Source: Coleofasciculaceae cyanobacterium
GTDB taxonomy: Bacteria > Cyanobacteriota > Cyanobacteriia > Cyanobacteriales > Xenococcaceae
Direction of reading: 5' to 3'
Length of the DNA: 64,000 nt
NCBI GenBank assembly: GCA_036703275.1
Contig: DATNPK010000111.1
Span: 248,001 to 312,000 of the forward strand
The notes under the pieces are model-generated. The model ran no database searches and was not told where the DNA came from. It saw only the letters and a list, made by a program, of their open reading frames with translations. Positions 37,204 through 46,728 of the stretch are shown here, piece after piece. A program made the position numbers and the translations under genes. The number at the start of each line of letters is the position of its first letter. Within the stretch, counting starts at the first letter, position 1.

Positions 37204-37383
37204 AAATGTTTATCGAACAGTTTAAATTTTAAGATAAAGTTTTAGTAGCGATCGCGACTGATTACAAGCTCCAACAACAACTATGAATAATCGAAGTACA
37301 ATAACAGGGATAAACCATAACTTACCACTGACTTTTACAGATAAGTTATTTTACTGTCCAATTCCCAATTCTCGATAAGCTTT

Positions 37384-37623
37384 ATGGATGCCTTTGCCCT
37401 AGTTCCGCCAGAATGGACTAAATCAGCAGTTCATGCGGTCGATTTTTGTTGCCCTAGTTGTAAAACAAAACCTGCAAAGGCAAAAAACGTTTGGCTGAAC
37501 CGTCGCGCTCCTGTGAATACAGATACTCGACGCAAATACCAAGAGTTTTATCTGTGTGAGTGCGATACTGCTTGGTGGGGTTGGAGCGACGATCGCCCCT
37601 CTTCGGAATCAGGCGATAAATAA
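37384..37623 (+). CDS. Small zinc-ribbon-like hypothetical protein
   Basis: 79 residues, ATG at 37384. It has a CCPSC pair near residue 23 and a later CECD pair, spaced as in a small zinc ribbon, plus a tryptophan-rich end (DTAWWGWSDD). I do not recognise a family. It lies 79 bp upstream of accC on the same strand. Role unknown; metal binding is inferred from the cysteine pairs. Confidence 0.55.
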   Translation: MDAFALVPPEWTKSAVHAVDFCCPSCKTKPAKAKNVWLNRRAPVNTDTRRKYQEFYLCECDTAWWGWSDDRPSSESGDK

Positions 37624-37701
37624 GCTTCGACTCTTTTTTAGTACCATTATTACTATTAAAAGCTCTATTCTAAAACATGACTTTAGTTATCTACTTAAAG
37701 A

Positions 37702-39048
37702 ATGCAGTTTGACAAAATTCTGATCGCCAATCGAGGAGAAATTGCTCTACGCATTTTACACACCTGTGCTGAAATGGGCATCGCCACTGTAGCCGTACAC
37801 TCCACAATCGATCGCCAAGCTCTCCACGTTCAGTTGGCAGATGAAAGTGTCTGTATTGGACCACCTCCATCTAGTAAAAGCTATCTAAATATTCCTAATA
37901 TTATAGCAGCTGCCCTAACTCGTAATGCTACGGCTATTCATCCTGGCTATGGCTTTTTAGCAGAAAACGCTCGTTTTGTGGAAATTTGCAACGACCACCA
38001 GCTAACTTTTATTGGTCCTTCTAAAGAAGCAATGTTGGCGATGGGAGACAAATCTACGGCAAAAAAAACAATGCAGGAAGCGGGAGTACCTACAGTACCT
38101 GGTAGTAATGGCTTGTTGCGTGATGAAGACGAAGCCAAGGTCGTTGCAGGAAAGATTGGCTATCCAGTAATGATTAAGGCTACTGCTGGTGGTGGCGGTA
38201 GAGGAATGCGCTTGGTGCGAGACGAGACGGAGCTGGTCAGAATGTTTCAGGCTGCTCAAGGAGAAGCAGAAGCAGCTTTTGGCAACGGGGGAGTATATTT
38301 AGAGAAGTTTGTTGAATGTCCCCGTCATATTGAGTTTCAGATTATTGCCGACAGCCACGGCAATGTGGTTCATTTAGGAGAAAGAGACTGTTCGATTCAG
38401 CGTCGTCACCAGAAATTGCTCGAAGAAGCTCCCAGTGCAGTTCTGAGTCCTGAGTTACGTCAGAAAATGGGAGATGCTGCGGTCAAAGCAGCTAAATCGA
38501 TTAATTATGTTGGTGCTGGAACAATAGAATTTTTGCTGGATAAATCGGGTGATTTCTACTTTATGGAAATGAATACTCGTATTCAGGTGGAACATCCTGT
38601 AACTGAAATGGTAACAAGTATCGATCTGATTGCCGAACAAATTCGCGTCGCTCAGGGAGAAAAACTTAGATTTACTCAAGATCAGGTAATTTTAAAAGGT
38701 CATGCGATCGAGTGTCGCATTAATGCCGAAGACCCCAAACATAATTTCCGACCACATCCAGGACGCATTATTGCTTACCTACCCCCAGGAGGCCCTGGAG
38801 TAAGAATGGATTCTCACGTCTATACAGACTACGAAATTCCTCCCTACTATGATTCTTTAATTGGCAAACTAATTGTCTGGGGAGAAAATCGCGATGTAGC
38901 AATTAAACGGATGAAGCGGGCTTTAAGAGAATGCGCTATTACTGGAGTTCCGACGACGATTGAATTTCACCAGAGAATTTTAGAAACTCCAGCTTTCCTT
39001 AAAGGTGAGATCTATACTAACTTTATTGCCGAGCATCTTAGCGATTAG
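37702..39048 (+). CDS. accC: Biotin carboxylase subunit of acetyl-CoA carboxylase
   Basis: 448 residues, the typical AccC length. It carboxylates biotin on AccB, the first step of fatty-acid synthesis. Visible features: N-terminal [14 protein letters not shown], the ATP-grasp glycine loop ([13 protein letters not shown]), [20 protein letters not shown], and the active-site strand [17 protein letters not shown]. The C-terminal lid region (ECRINAEDP) is intact. ATG at 37702. No accB is adjacent. Confidence 0.97.
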   Translation: MQFDKILIANRGEIALRILHTCAEMGIATVAVHSTIDRQALHVQLADESVCIGPPPSSKSYLNIPNIIAAALTRNATAIHPGYGFLAENARFVEICNDHQLTFIGPSKEAMLAMGDKSTAKKTMQEAGVPTVPGSNGLLRDEDEAKVVAGKIGYPVMIKATAGGGGRGMRLVRDETELVRMFQAAQGEAEAAFGNGGVYLEKFVECPRHIEFQIIADSHGNVVHLGERDCSIQRRHQKLLEEAPSAVLSPELRQKMGDAAVKAAKSINYVGAGTIEFLLDKSGDFYFMEMNTRIQVEHPVTEMVTSIDLIAEQIRVAQGEKLRFTQDQVILKGHAIECRINAEDPKHNFRPHPGRIIAYLPPGGPGVRMDSHVYTDYEIPPYYDSLIGKLIVWGENRDVAIKRMKRALRECAITGVPTTIEFHQRILETPAFLKGEIYTNFIAEHLSD

Positions 39049-39104
39049 TATCGCTTTGGAGAAGACAAAAGTTAAAAGCTTAAAAGTTTTGAGTAGATTT
39101 TTAA

Positions 39105-39392
39105 TTAATGATTTAATGCCATAGTAATTAATCCTTGCTGACCGACTAAAATTTCTCGTAGGAGAGTGCAAACCCCAACTAAAATGATTGGAGTTATGTC
39201 TACTCCTCCAATAGGAGAAACTATTTTACGTAGAGGTTTTAGGAAAGGTTCTGTCGGATAAACAACTAGGCTAAAGGGAAACTTGGTTAACTCCGCTTGG
39301 GGATACCAAGTCAGAACAATTCTAAAAATAAACAGGATGGTCATTAATCCCAGTAAAATGCTAATTCCTATAGTTATTATTGATAAATTCAT
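39105..39392 (-). CDS. YggT/Ycf19 family membrane protein
   Basis: 95 residues, ATG at 39392. Two membrane segments (about 5-28 and 62-85) flank the conserved loop TEPFLKPLRKIVSPIGGVDITP. This family, called Ycf19 in plastids and YlmG/YggT elsewhere, is linked to nucleoid or thylakoid distribution and division, but its biochemistry is unknown. Its stop faces the accC stop, 56 bp away. Confidence 0.85.
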   Translation of the reverse strand: MNLSIITIGISILLGLMTILFIFRIVLTWYPQAELTKFPFSLVVYPTEPFLKPLRKIVSPIGGVDITPIILVGVCTLLREILVGQQGLITMALNH

Positions 39393-39817
39393 ATCCTTAA
39401 TTAATTTCTAAATTAATCGCCAAAAGTATTGCGTAATGTAAACATCTGTTATGTATTGTACTGTCATTTTCAAGTCTTGATGCGTTAAACCCAGGCTTTT
39501 TTGGGAAACCGCAAGCAAAAAAGATGCCACTGTTTGCCAGATGCTGATTCAAGTTTAATAGTCAAAAATAGTCAAATATGTTAGCCCTGTTGCTCATCTG
39601 TACCAATAGTATGAGAGAGAAAGAGGATCTTTGGGCTTGAGAGTGTTTTGCTAAACTGCTTAATAATAGTGAAGCGAACTATACTGCAACATTGGTTTAG
39701 CTCTTACTTATGAAAAATGCTGTGATTAACTTTAATTTTGGTTAAAAAACTTTTAAAATTATAAAACAACGTAAACTATTACAGTTGAGACAAAAAATAG
39801 TTAGGATAAAAAAAATT
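39393..39817. promoter_or_regulatory. Upstream region of psbX, no gene seen
   Basis: About 425 bp of AT-rich DNA between the divergent ycf19-like and psbX genes. It contains a weak CTTTTTTG/CAAAAAAG inverted repeat near 39500-39530 and a TAGGA ribosome-binding site for psbX near 39802. No coding frame or RNA gene is recognised. Confidence 0.4.
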
Positions 39818-39937
39818 ATGACTCCTTCATTAGCTAATTTTCTTTTAAGTATAGGACTAGGCGCGATTATTGTAGTTATTCCCGCCACCATAGCGCTAGT
39901 TGTGCTTAGTCAAAGCGACAAAATTGAGCGTGGATAA
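39818..39937 (+). CDS. psbX: Photosystem II protein X
   Basis: 39 residues. The protein begins MTPSLANFLLSIGLG, contains a single membrane helix (IIVVIPATIALVVL) and ends SQSDKIERG. This matches PsbX, a one-helix subunit at the edge of the PSII core near cytochrome b559. ATG at 39818 with TAGGA upstream. A long hairpin follows at 39983, and the gene seems monocistronic. Confidence 0.93.
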   Translation: MTPSLANFLLSIGLGAIIVVIPATIALVVLSQSDKIERG

Positions 39938-39982
39938 TAGATAATAGTTGTCTGCTTTTGTTAACAAGAGTATAAATAATTA

Positions 39983-40036
39983 AACGACGGAATCCCCTGT
40001 AGCGCAAAGATATAGCCTTAATAGTATTCCGTCGTT
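39983..40036 (+). terminator. Hairpin after psbX
   Basis: A perfect 11-bp inverted repeat: AACGACGGAAT (39983-39993) and ATTCCGTCGTT (40026-40036), with a 32-nt loop and a following TATATTTTA. Probably the psbX terminator or an RNA-stabilising element. Confidence 0.65.
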
Positions 40037-40229
40037 ATATTTTAGGGTTCATGCTGGATTTAAAAATAGTACACAATATAGAAAACAGTAGAGATAATAG
40101 TAACTTATACAGACTTGGATCTTAATACCCGTCTGAGTCTAGGTAGAATATGAAGCTACACTACTTAAAGTCAGTATAGGTAAAATAGATATTACCTAAA
40201 ACCAAGCGAACCAGATTGGGAGAATAGTA

Positions 40230-41318
40230 ATGGTTAATTTTGGGCTGAATGCAGCCGCTATCTTAGGTTTATTCTTAGCAGTAGCAGGGGCTGGACTGTT
40301 TTTCTTACGTTCAATTCGCCCAGAGTTGGCAAGGGATTACGATATTTTTTTTGCTGCGGTAGGTCTGCTTTGTGGGATTATTTTGCTATTTAATGGCTGG
40401 CGACTCGATCCTATTTTACAATTTGGTCAATTTTTGCTCACAGGAACAGCTATTTTCTTTGCTTTCGAGAGTATTAGGATGCGCGGGGTGGCGACAGAGC
40501 AAGCTAGACGCAATACTCCAACAGTCGATCGCGATCGCCCTGTAAGTCGTACCAGAGTTTACACCGAAGCGGAATTGGATCAAATCGATCCTTATGATAA
40601 TGCTTATGAAGGGGCTAAACCTAATTACAGCAGCCCAAGACTCCAAGGCTATGATGAACCTCAACCCCGTACTGCTCGTCGTTCTGAAAGAAAAAGAGCC
40701 GCGCCGTCTGCCGATTTGACGGATGAACCCCGACGCAGAGTGAGCCGTAGCCGTACTGAATCTAGTGATTATGTAGCTCGCGCTCCTGAAGGCGATCGCT
40801 ATGGCTATAGTGAGCGAGATAAAGATAGAGATAGAGATATTCGCCCTCGTCGTCGTCCTCCTGCCTCCACTGCCGATGCTTACGATCAATGGGAGAAGAA
40901 TAATCTTAGATCGGCTCCTCGTTCTCGTCCTCGCCCTTCTATACCTTCTATAGAAGATCCTTATTCTGCTCCGACTCCAACCACTAAACCCGAACGCAAA
41001 CCAAACCCTGTTGAGTTGGGTAGAAGCTATGAGCCAGAAGATGACTACTCCAACAATCTAGGTAGCAGCTATGAGGATTCTGATTTAGGCAGAAGTTATG
41101 ACCAACCAGACGAATCTATTCCTGGTGATTATGTAGTTGATTATCAGCCTGTAGAAGAACCAGAAGTTGATTACTCAGATGACTATGATGATTCTGATTT
41201 AGGCGACTATGATGACTACGATGACTACGATGATTTACCTGAATATAATTCCCAGGAAGATTATCCCGAACAGCCGGAACGAAGAAAACCAATTAACTTC
41301 AATAACGACTATGATTAA
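40230..41318 (+). CDS. ycf66: Ycf66 family protein
   Basis: 362 residues, ATG at 40230. The N-terminus has three hydrophobic segments, including LFLAVAGAGLFFLRSIRPEL, IFFAAVGLLCGIILLFNGW and FLLTGTAIFFAFESIRMRG, which is the Ycf66 signature. From about residue 90 on it is hydrophilic: an Arg/Ser/Pro-rich stretch, then an acidic Tyr/Asp tail with DDYDDYDD repeats. The long tail is variable in the family. Function is unknown; it is probably thylakoid-associated. Confidence 0.9.
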   Translation: MVNFGLNAAAILGLFLAVAGAGLFFLRSIRPELARDYDIFFAAVGLLCGIILLFNGWRLDPILQFGQFLLTGTAIFFAFESIRMRGVATEQARRNTPTVDRDRPVSRTRVYTEAELDQIDPYDNAYEGAKPNYSSPRLQGYDEPQPRTARRSERKRAAPSADLTDEPRRRVSRSRTESSDYVARAPEGDRYGYSERDKDRDRDIRPRRRPPASTADAYDQWEKNNLRSAPRSRPRPSIPSIEDPYSAPTPTTKPERKPNPVELGRSYEPEDDYSNNLGSSYEDSDLGRSYDQPDESIPGDYVVDYQPVEEPEVDYSDDYDDSDLGDYDDYDDYDDLPEYNSQEDYPEQPERRKPINFNNDYD

Positions 41319-41549
41319 TCGTTTCTTTATCGGCGTATTAGCTTAAAGTTGCTTTTAAACAGAATCGATTAGCAATTGAGCGATCGCCAAATTAGCTTGG
41401 GAATAACAATTATTGATGAGTTGAACGATTAATGTTTGACACTCAAGGATAAATAGTAAATGCTAAGTTATTTAAAAAAAACTCGATAAAACACATTTTA
41501 ACCAGAACTTTGCTGTAAATCTACAATAAGCAGAATTTTGGTGTTTTTT

Positions 41550-43046
41550 ATGACCGACAGTAAATATATTCTTTCTCTTGATTTGGGTACTACAGGAAAT
41601 CGAGCTATTTTGTTCGATCGGCTGGGGAATGTCGTCGGTCAAGTCTATAAAGAATTGACTCAGCACTATCCGCATCCAGGCTGGTTGGAACACGATGCGT
41701 TAGAGATTTGGCAGGATACTAGTAGCAATATTCAAGAAATTATTGCCCAATATCAGTTAAATCCTCGGGAAATTGCTGCTGTTGGTCTAACTGTTCAACG
41801 GGAGACTTGTTTGCTTTGGGACAAAACCACAGGTCAACCTTTACATAAAGCAATTGTTTGGCAAGATCGTCGTACTGCTGAGCTGTGCGCTCGCCTAAAA
41901 GCAGCAGGAAAAGCGGAAATCATTGAACAAAAAACAGGTCTAGTACTTGATGCTTATTTTTCAGCTACCAAGTTAGCGTGGCTGATTGATTGGGTCAAGC
42001 AAAATAAACCTGATACTAATTGGGATAACGTGATGGCGGGAACAATAGATGCCTGGGCGTTATGGAATCTAACTGGTAAACAAGTTCATGCTACCGATAT
42101 TAGCAATGCCAGTCGTACTATGTTGATGAATTTAGATACAGGAGATTGGGACGAGTCTTTATTAGAATTGTTTAATATCCCTCGCCAGATTATGCCTGAA
42201 ATTAGACCCAGTATGGGCGTATTTGGCAAATGCGATCGCGATTTAATTGGTGCAGAAATACCAATCGCTGCTATCTTCGGCGATCAACAGGCAGCCTTAT
42301 ATGCTCACGGTTGCGATCGCCCTGGGTTACTTAAGTGTACCTATGGTACTGGGTGTTTCTTAGTGGCTCAAACTGGTACGGCAGTTACGAGATCGCACAA
42401 TCGACTCCTTTCTACAGTGGCGTGGAGTACTAAAGAGCAAACTAACTATGCTTTAGAAGGGGCAATTTTTACTACAGGAGCATCAATTCAGTGGTTGCGT
42501 GATGGTCTAAAGCTAATTAAGGATGCTGCTGAAACCGAGTCTCTGTGCAATCGTATAGATGATACCAACGGAGTTTATTTTGTTCCTGCCCTCAGTGGTT
42601 TGGGCGCACCTCATTGGGATATGAAGGCTCGCGGGGCTTTTTTGGGCATTACTGCGGGTGTTCAACAAGAACATATAGTCCGTTCCGTTTTAGAAGCGAT
42701 CGCCTATCAGGTCAAAGAAGTAGTTGATGCCGTTAATCAAGATAGTGACAATCCTGTATCTCTTCTCAAAATCGACGGTGGAGCAGCTAAAAACAATTTT
42801 TTGATGCAGTTCCAAGCAGATGCTTTGGGAGTCCCTTTGGAACGCCCTAAAGTGCTGGATGCGACGGCTCAAGGAGCAGCTTTCGGTGCAGGATTAGCGG
42901 TGGGCTTTTGGGATAACTATCAAAAGCTAATTAGCGATCGCCAAGTAGAGCGAGTATTTGAACCAGGGGCGGGGCAAGCCCAGGCACAAGATAATTTTGC
43001 CATGTGGTCAAAAGCTGTAGCTAGGGCGAAAAACTGGATTGAGTAA
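41550..43046 (+). CDS. glpK: Glycerol kinase (FGGY family)
   Basis: 498 residues from the ATG at 41550; a TTG four codons earlier is also in frame. The phosphate-1 loop reads LSLDLGTTGNRAILFD, where many glycerol kinases have DQGTTSSR. Family segments GLTVQRET, KAIVWQDRR, GTIDAWALWNLTG, FGDQQAALYAHG and KIDGGAAKNNFLMQ are present. It phosphorylates glycerol to sn-glycerol 3-phosphate. The gene ends 6 bp before the convergent gcvT stop. Another FGGY sugar kinase is less likely, given the GDQQAAL and CKxTYGTG-like motifs. Confidence 0.9.
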   Translation: MTDSKYILSLDLGTTGNRAILFDRLGNVVGQVYKELTQHYPHPGWLEHDALEIWQDTSSNIQEIIAQYQLNPREIAAVGLTVQRETCLLWDKTTGQPLHKAIVWQDRRTAELCARLKAAGKAEIIEQKTGLVLDAYFSATKLAWLIDWVKQNKPDTNWDNVMAGTIDAWALWNLTGKQVHATDISNASRTMLMNLDTGDWDESLLELFNIPRQIMPEIRPSMGVFGKCDRDLIGAEIPIAAIFGDQQAALYAHGCDRPGLLKCTYGTGCFLVAQTGTAVTRSHNRLLSTVAWSTKEQTNYALEGAIFTTGASIQWLRDGLKLIKDAAETESLCNRIDDTNGVYFVPALSGLGAPHWDMKARGAFLGITAGVQQEHIVRSVLEAIAYQVKEVVDAVNQDSDNPVSLLKIDGGAAKNNFLMQFQADALGVPLERPKVLDATAQGAAFGAGLAVGFWDNYQKLISDRQVERVFEPGAGQAQAQDNFAMWSKAVARAKNWIE

Positions 43047-43052
43047 GTTGTT

Positions 43053-44168
43053 TTAAAGATGAGGCGATCGATAAAAGGGTTTCTTCACCACGGTAGCGGG
43101 GTAGGTTTTACCACGAATTTCAACTTCTAAAGCCTGCCCTGCTTTACTCAAAGACTTAGGAACATAAGCTAGAGCGATCGCTTTTCCGACAGTAGGTGAT
43201 AAAGTACCGCTGGTAATCTCTCCTACTGCTTCTTGGCCAAACATTACTCGATAGCCATGACGAGCGATATATCGCCCTGACATTTCTAATCCGACAAGAC
43301 GACGTTTAACTCCTGCTTCTTTCTGCTTTTCTAATACCGAACGTCCGATAAAATCTCCTTTGTCTTTGAGATGTACTACCCATCCTAATCCTGCTTCCAA
43401 AGGTGTAATTTTGTCATCAATTTCTTGCCCGTACAGGCTCATTGCTGCTTCTAAACGCAGGGTGTCTCTGGCCCCCAGTCCACAAGGTGTAACTCCAGCT
43501 TCCAGCAAAGATTGCCATAGCTGCTTGGCTGCTTCAGGTTCAAGCATAATTTCAAAGCCATTTTCTCCCGTATAGCCTGTCCGAGCAATAAATGCGGCTG
43601 AACCTTTAATGGTTAAAGTTTGATGAGTGAACGCCATCATGGTGCTAATCTCTTCGGCAACCAATCTCTGTAAAATTTGCCTCGCTTTTGGTCCTTGAAG
43701 GGCAATTAAAGCTTGTTTTTGCGAAATGTCTGTCATTAGCACAGAACTATTTTTTAAGTGGCTTGCAATCCATTCTCGGTCTTTATCGGTTGTACCTGCA
43801 TTGACAATGACAATTGCTTGCTGTTTGCTTTCTTTTACGCCTTGGTAATAAAAAATAATGTCATCGATAATTCCTCCTTGAGCATTGAGCAATACTGTAT
43901 ACATTGCTTGACCAGGTTGGAGACGGCTCAAGTCTGAAGGAACTAAAGTTTGCCAAGTATCAATTAAACTATCTCCCGCAAAGGTAAATTTGCCCATGTG
44001 AGATATATCAAACATTCCTGCCTCAGAACGTACTGCTTGATGCTCCAATTTCAGTCCAGAAAACTGTACTGGCATTTCCCAACCAGAAAAAGCAGTAAAT
44101 CTTGCCTTCTGTTGTTTGGCAAGTTCATATAAGGGAGTTCGTAAAAGATTAGACAATTGCTCTGCCAT
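43053..44168 (-). CDS. gcvT: Aminomethyltransferase (glycine cleavage T-protein)
   Basis: 371 residues. It moves the methylene group from the H-protein to tetrahydrofolate, releasing ammonia in glycine cleavage. Typical features: FSGWEMPVQFSGLK near the N-terminus, SEAGMFDISHMGKF, ARTGYTGENGFEIML, CGLGARDTLRLEAAMSLYGQEID and the C-terminal LVGLEMSGRYIARHGYRV. ATG at 44168. No gcvH or gcvP lies nearby. Upstream DNA on its strand shows no riboswitch that I can identify. Confidence 0.95.
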   Translation of the reverse strand: MAEQLSNLLRTPLYELAKQQKARFTAFSGWEMPVQFSGLKLEHQAVRSEAGMFDISHMGKFTFAGDSLIDTWQTLVPSDLSRLQPGQAMYTVLLNAQGGIIDDIIFYYQGVKESKQQAIVIVNAGTTDKDREWIASHLKNSSVLMTDISQKQALIALQGPKARQILQRLVAEEISTMMAFTHQTLTIKGSAAFIARTGYTGENGFEIMLEPEAAKQLWQSLLEAGVTPCGLGARDTLRLEAAMSLYGQEIDDKITPLEAGLGWVVHLKDKGDFIGRSVLEKQKEAGVKRRLVGLEMSGRYIARHGYRVMFGQEAVGEITSGTLSPTVGKAIALAYVPKSLSKAGQALEVEIRGKTYPATVVKKPFYRSPHL

Positions 44169-44501
44169 ACGTTTGGTTCAGAATATTCAACTAAAGATTT
44201 ATAACTATATAACTTAGCGCGACCCAAAGGAGCAAGGTTGGTTGACCCAGAAGCCGTTCCCTTGACGTAGAAGAGCTAAAAACTAAATTAGAAGAGAGAA
44301 ATTAAATTATGGTAGTGTATTCGGGTATGATTTAATAATCATGTAATATTTGTTTCAATAAATTTTAGTTCGTTCACGCTCTGCTATTGGGTAACGTGGA
44401 CTACGACCAATAACTTTTTCTGTTGCTGGGTTTAATTTTGAAACAAAAATACTCGTTAATATTTTTGTCAATTTATTTAGATTTATCAGGAGAAAATTAA
44501 C
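44169..44501. promoter_or_regulatory. Divergent gap between gcvT and psbI
   Basis: About 330 bp that should hold the promoters of both genes. The psbI ribosome-binding site AGGAG lies about 8 nt before its ATG. I see no further gene. A CCCAAAGGAGCAAGG string on the plus strand is not in a glycine-riboswitch context for gcvT. Confidence 0.4.
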
Positions 44502-44618
44502 ATGGCTACTCTCAAAATTGCTGTTTATATCACCGTCTTTTTCTTTATCGGATTATTTATCTTCGGTTTTTTATCCAGCGATCCTTCTCGTAACCCTGGT
44601 CGTAGCGACTCAGAATAA
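44502..44618 (+). CDS. psbI: Photosystem II reaction-centre protein I
   Basis: 38 residues, the exact family length. The protein begins [20 protein letters not shown] and ends [18 protein letters not shown], so one membrane helix plus the conserved SSDPxRNPGR tail. PsbI is a small PSII core subunit beside D1. AGGAG precedes the ATG, and an intrinsic terminator follows 28 bp after the stop. Confidence 0.96.
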   Translation: MATLKIAVYITVFFFIGLFIFGFLSSDPSRNPGRSDSE

Positions 44619-44645
44619 TTTTCTGGTAGGTTAACCTACATAGAT

Positions 44646-44677
44646 AAAAAAGGGGCTGTTTAATCGCCCCTTTTTTT
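44646..44677 (+). terminator. Intrinsic terminator after psbI
   Basis: An 11-bp stem AAAAAAGGGGC / GCCCCTTTTTT with a 9-nt loop, ending in a T run (44671-44677). Confidence 0.9.
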
Positions 44678-44750
44678 AATGATTGCTAAGTTTGAATATA
44701 TAGCTCGAAGCTAATTGAGCGAAAATATAATCGAAGTTGATTTAAAAAGT

Positions 44751-44936
44751 ATGAGTAATACTGAGCAATTTTGGTATGTAATCCAACAAAAAGACGGAAC
44801 TTGTGATGTTAAGAGCTTTGACAGCAAACAAGCAAAAACCCCAGAGCAAGAACAATGGGGTTCATATGATACTGAACAAGCAGCGATCGCCAAAAAGATT
44901 GGTTTAATTCGAGCCGGAAAGTGTCAACCTCAGTAA
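44751..44936 (+). CDS. Small conserved cyanobacterial protein of unknown function
   Basis: 61 residues from the ATG at 44751; a TTG at 44715 would add 12 less typical residues. The pattern EQFWYVIQQKDGTCDV, a WGSYDTEQAAIAKKIGLIRAGKCQPQ end and no membrane helix fit a short conserved family seen in cyanobacteria, which some databases name oddly as transposase-like. There is no transposase motif in it. The gene ends 27 bp before the convergent Ctp protease. Confidence 0.65.
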   Translation: MSNTEQFWYVIQQKDGTCDVKSFDSKQAKTPEQEQWGSYDTEQAAIAKKIGLIRAGKCQPQ

Positions 44937-44963
44937 TTATTTAAGCAACTAATTATTTTTATT

Positions 44964-46259
44964 TTATTTAGTTGCTTGGGGTTCGCCTGATTTCTGTGCT
45001 TGAATATTCTCGGTCAAAATATCAAGTGCTTTAGAGAATTGAGGATCTTGTTCTGTTCCCACTTTAGAGCGATCGCCACCATAAAGCTCTTCTAGCTGTT
45101 TATCACTTAATTTGACCACCACATCAGGTGGAATGCCTTCTTTATTAATATCTCGACCACTAGGAGTAAGATATTTAGCGATCGTAACCGCCAAACCTGA
45201 ACCATCGCCTAAAGGACGAACTGATTGCACTAAGCCTTTGCCAAAAGTTTTTGTTCCTAACAGGGTGCCTCGTTTGTTATCCTGCAAAGCACCAGAGAGA
45301 ATTTCACTGGCACTGGCTGAACCTTCATTCACCAAAACCACTAGTGGTTTATCAGTTAAAGCTTTCTGGTTGGCTGTTTCGCGCTCGCTTAGTCCTTGGC
45401 GATCGACCGTAGATACAATCGTACCTTCATCAATCCACATTCGAGCAATATTAATACTGGAATAGAGTAAACCGCCAGGATTAGAGCGTAAATCTAAAAT
45501 ATAACCAACAACCCCCTCTTTTTCTTGTTCTTTAATTGCCTTCTGCATATCTTTTGCCGCGTTTTCATTAAAGGTAGTCAGGCGAATATAACCAACTTTT
45601 CCCAGTTCACTATCTTTGACGCTAGCTCTAACAGGATGAATTTCAATTCTTTCGCGAGTAATGTTATAGTCACGCGCATTTCCATTACGCTCGATTGTTA
45701 GGGTGACTTTGCTGCCTCTTTCTCCCCTAATTAAATTGACAGCATCATTAACATCCATTCCCTTAGTATCAGTACCGTCAATTTTCACAATCAGATCTTG
45801 AGCCAAAATTCCCGATTCAAAGGCAGGAGTATCCTCAATCGGCGAGATAACTATCAGCCTATCGGTTTTTTCATCCTTAGCAATTTGAATTCCTACTCCA
45901 GTTAATTCCCCAGAAGTATCAATTTGCATATTTTGAAACTCTTCTGGATTCATGAAGCGCGTATAAGGATCTTCAAGCTTACCCAGCATTTCACGAATCG
46001 CTTTGTAGGCATCTTCTTGATTGCCATAGGAAGCGTCATTGATATATTCTTGCCTAACTTTCAGCCAATCCGTATGGTTAAAGGTTGTATCGACATATTG
46101 ATAGTTAATTATCTGCCAAACTTCATCAATCGTTTCTTTAGGGCCACTTTGAATCAAAGCTTGACTTTGAGACAGATGAATCCCAGCACCTGTAACCGCT
46201 ACCGTTGATAAAGCTACAGCAGTCGCTCCCAGAACTAGTCCTTTTTTGGTAATTACCAT
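44964..46259 (-). CDS. Carboxyl-terminal processing protease (S41 family)
   Basis: 431 residues. A signal/anchor helix (about 6-28) directs it across a membrane. A PDZ domain lies around 115-195 (GVGIQIAKDEKT, GSKVTLTIERNG). The S41 catalytic core has the serine in NEGSASASEILSGAL (about residue 314) and the lysine in GTKTFGKGLVQ. It is a homologue of cyanobacterial CtpA, CtpB and CtpC. CtpA matures D1 of photosystem II; which paralogue this is cannot be fixed here. ATG at 46259. Confidence 0.92.
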   Translation of the reverse strand: MVITKKGLVLGATAVALSTVAVTGAGIHLSQSQALIQSGPKETIDEVWQIINYQYVDTTFNHTDWLKVRQEYINDASYGNQEDAYKAIREMLGKLEDPYTRFMNPEEFQNMQIDTSGELTGVGIQIAKDEKTDRLIVISPIEDTPAFESGILAQDLIVKIDGTDTKGMDVNDAVNLIRGERGSKVTLTIERNGNARDYNITRERIEIHPVRASVKDSELGKVGYIRLTTFNENAAKDMQKAIKEQEKEGVVGYILDLRSNPGGLLYSSINIARMWIDEGTIVSTVDRQGLSERETANQKALTDKPLVVLVNEGSASASEILSGALQDNKRGTLLGTKTFGKGLVQSVRPLGDGSGLAVTIAKYLTPSGRDINKEGIPPDVVVKLSDKQLEELYGGDRSKVGTEQDPQFSKALDILTENIQAQKSGEPQATK

Positions 46260-46728
46260 AGGCTTAAAAATATAATAAATATTGTCAAAGTAAAAAACGG
46301 CAAGAGATTTCTATAATTAAAGTTTAATCTACCACAGGTGAGTTTGACGTTTGGTGACTTGAGAACATCCTGTAGCAATATTCAAAATTTAGCGCTATTT
46401 TGCGATTGACTATCTAAAAAGTTAGAGTCATCACTCATTTGTGCTAGCAGCTTTTCAATTTAACAGTTAATATAATTTAGTTTGGTTTATTCTGGCTGCA
46501 TATCTTTCAAATAATCCAATAGCTTAATCCCTTTTAAGTAAAAAAAGATCTAATATAATAATTTCTCTCGGCAAGCGTATTTAGCAGTGTTGCTCTTTGA
46601 TAACCGTCTTTTAAATCAATATAGACATGATCTTTGCCAACCAAAAACTAGAAAATTTTGCTCACCAGCATTTTTAAATTACTGTCTTAACAATTGCTGT
46701 CATCTTTTTTAGCTCTAAATATAAGACC
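46260..46728. promoter_or_regulatory. Divergent gap upstream of ftsQ
   Basis: About 470 bp between the divergent ctp and ftsQ genes. AT-rich, with no gene recognised. A 36-codon minus-strand open stretch near 46536-46643 shows no known motif. Promoters for both genes are expected here. Confidence 0.4.

Noticed and set aside
44222-44250. CCCAAAGGAGCAAGG string, like part of a glycine riboswitch
   Set aside because: It is on the plus strand, in the wrong orientation for gcvT, and lacks the rest of the aptamer.
46536-46643. Minus-strand 36-codon frame upstream of ftsQ (KDHVYIDLKDGYQRATLL)
   Set aside because: It has no start with a ribosome-binding site and no known family; too weak to call a gene.
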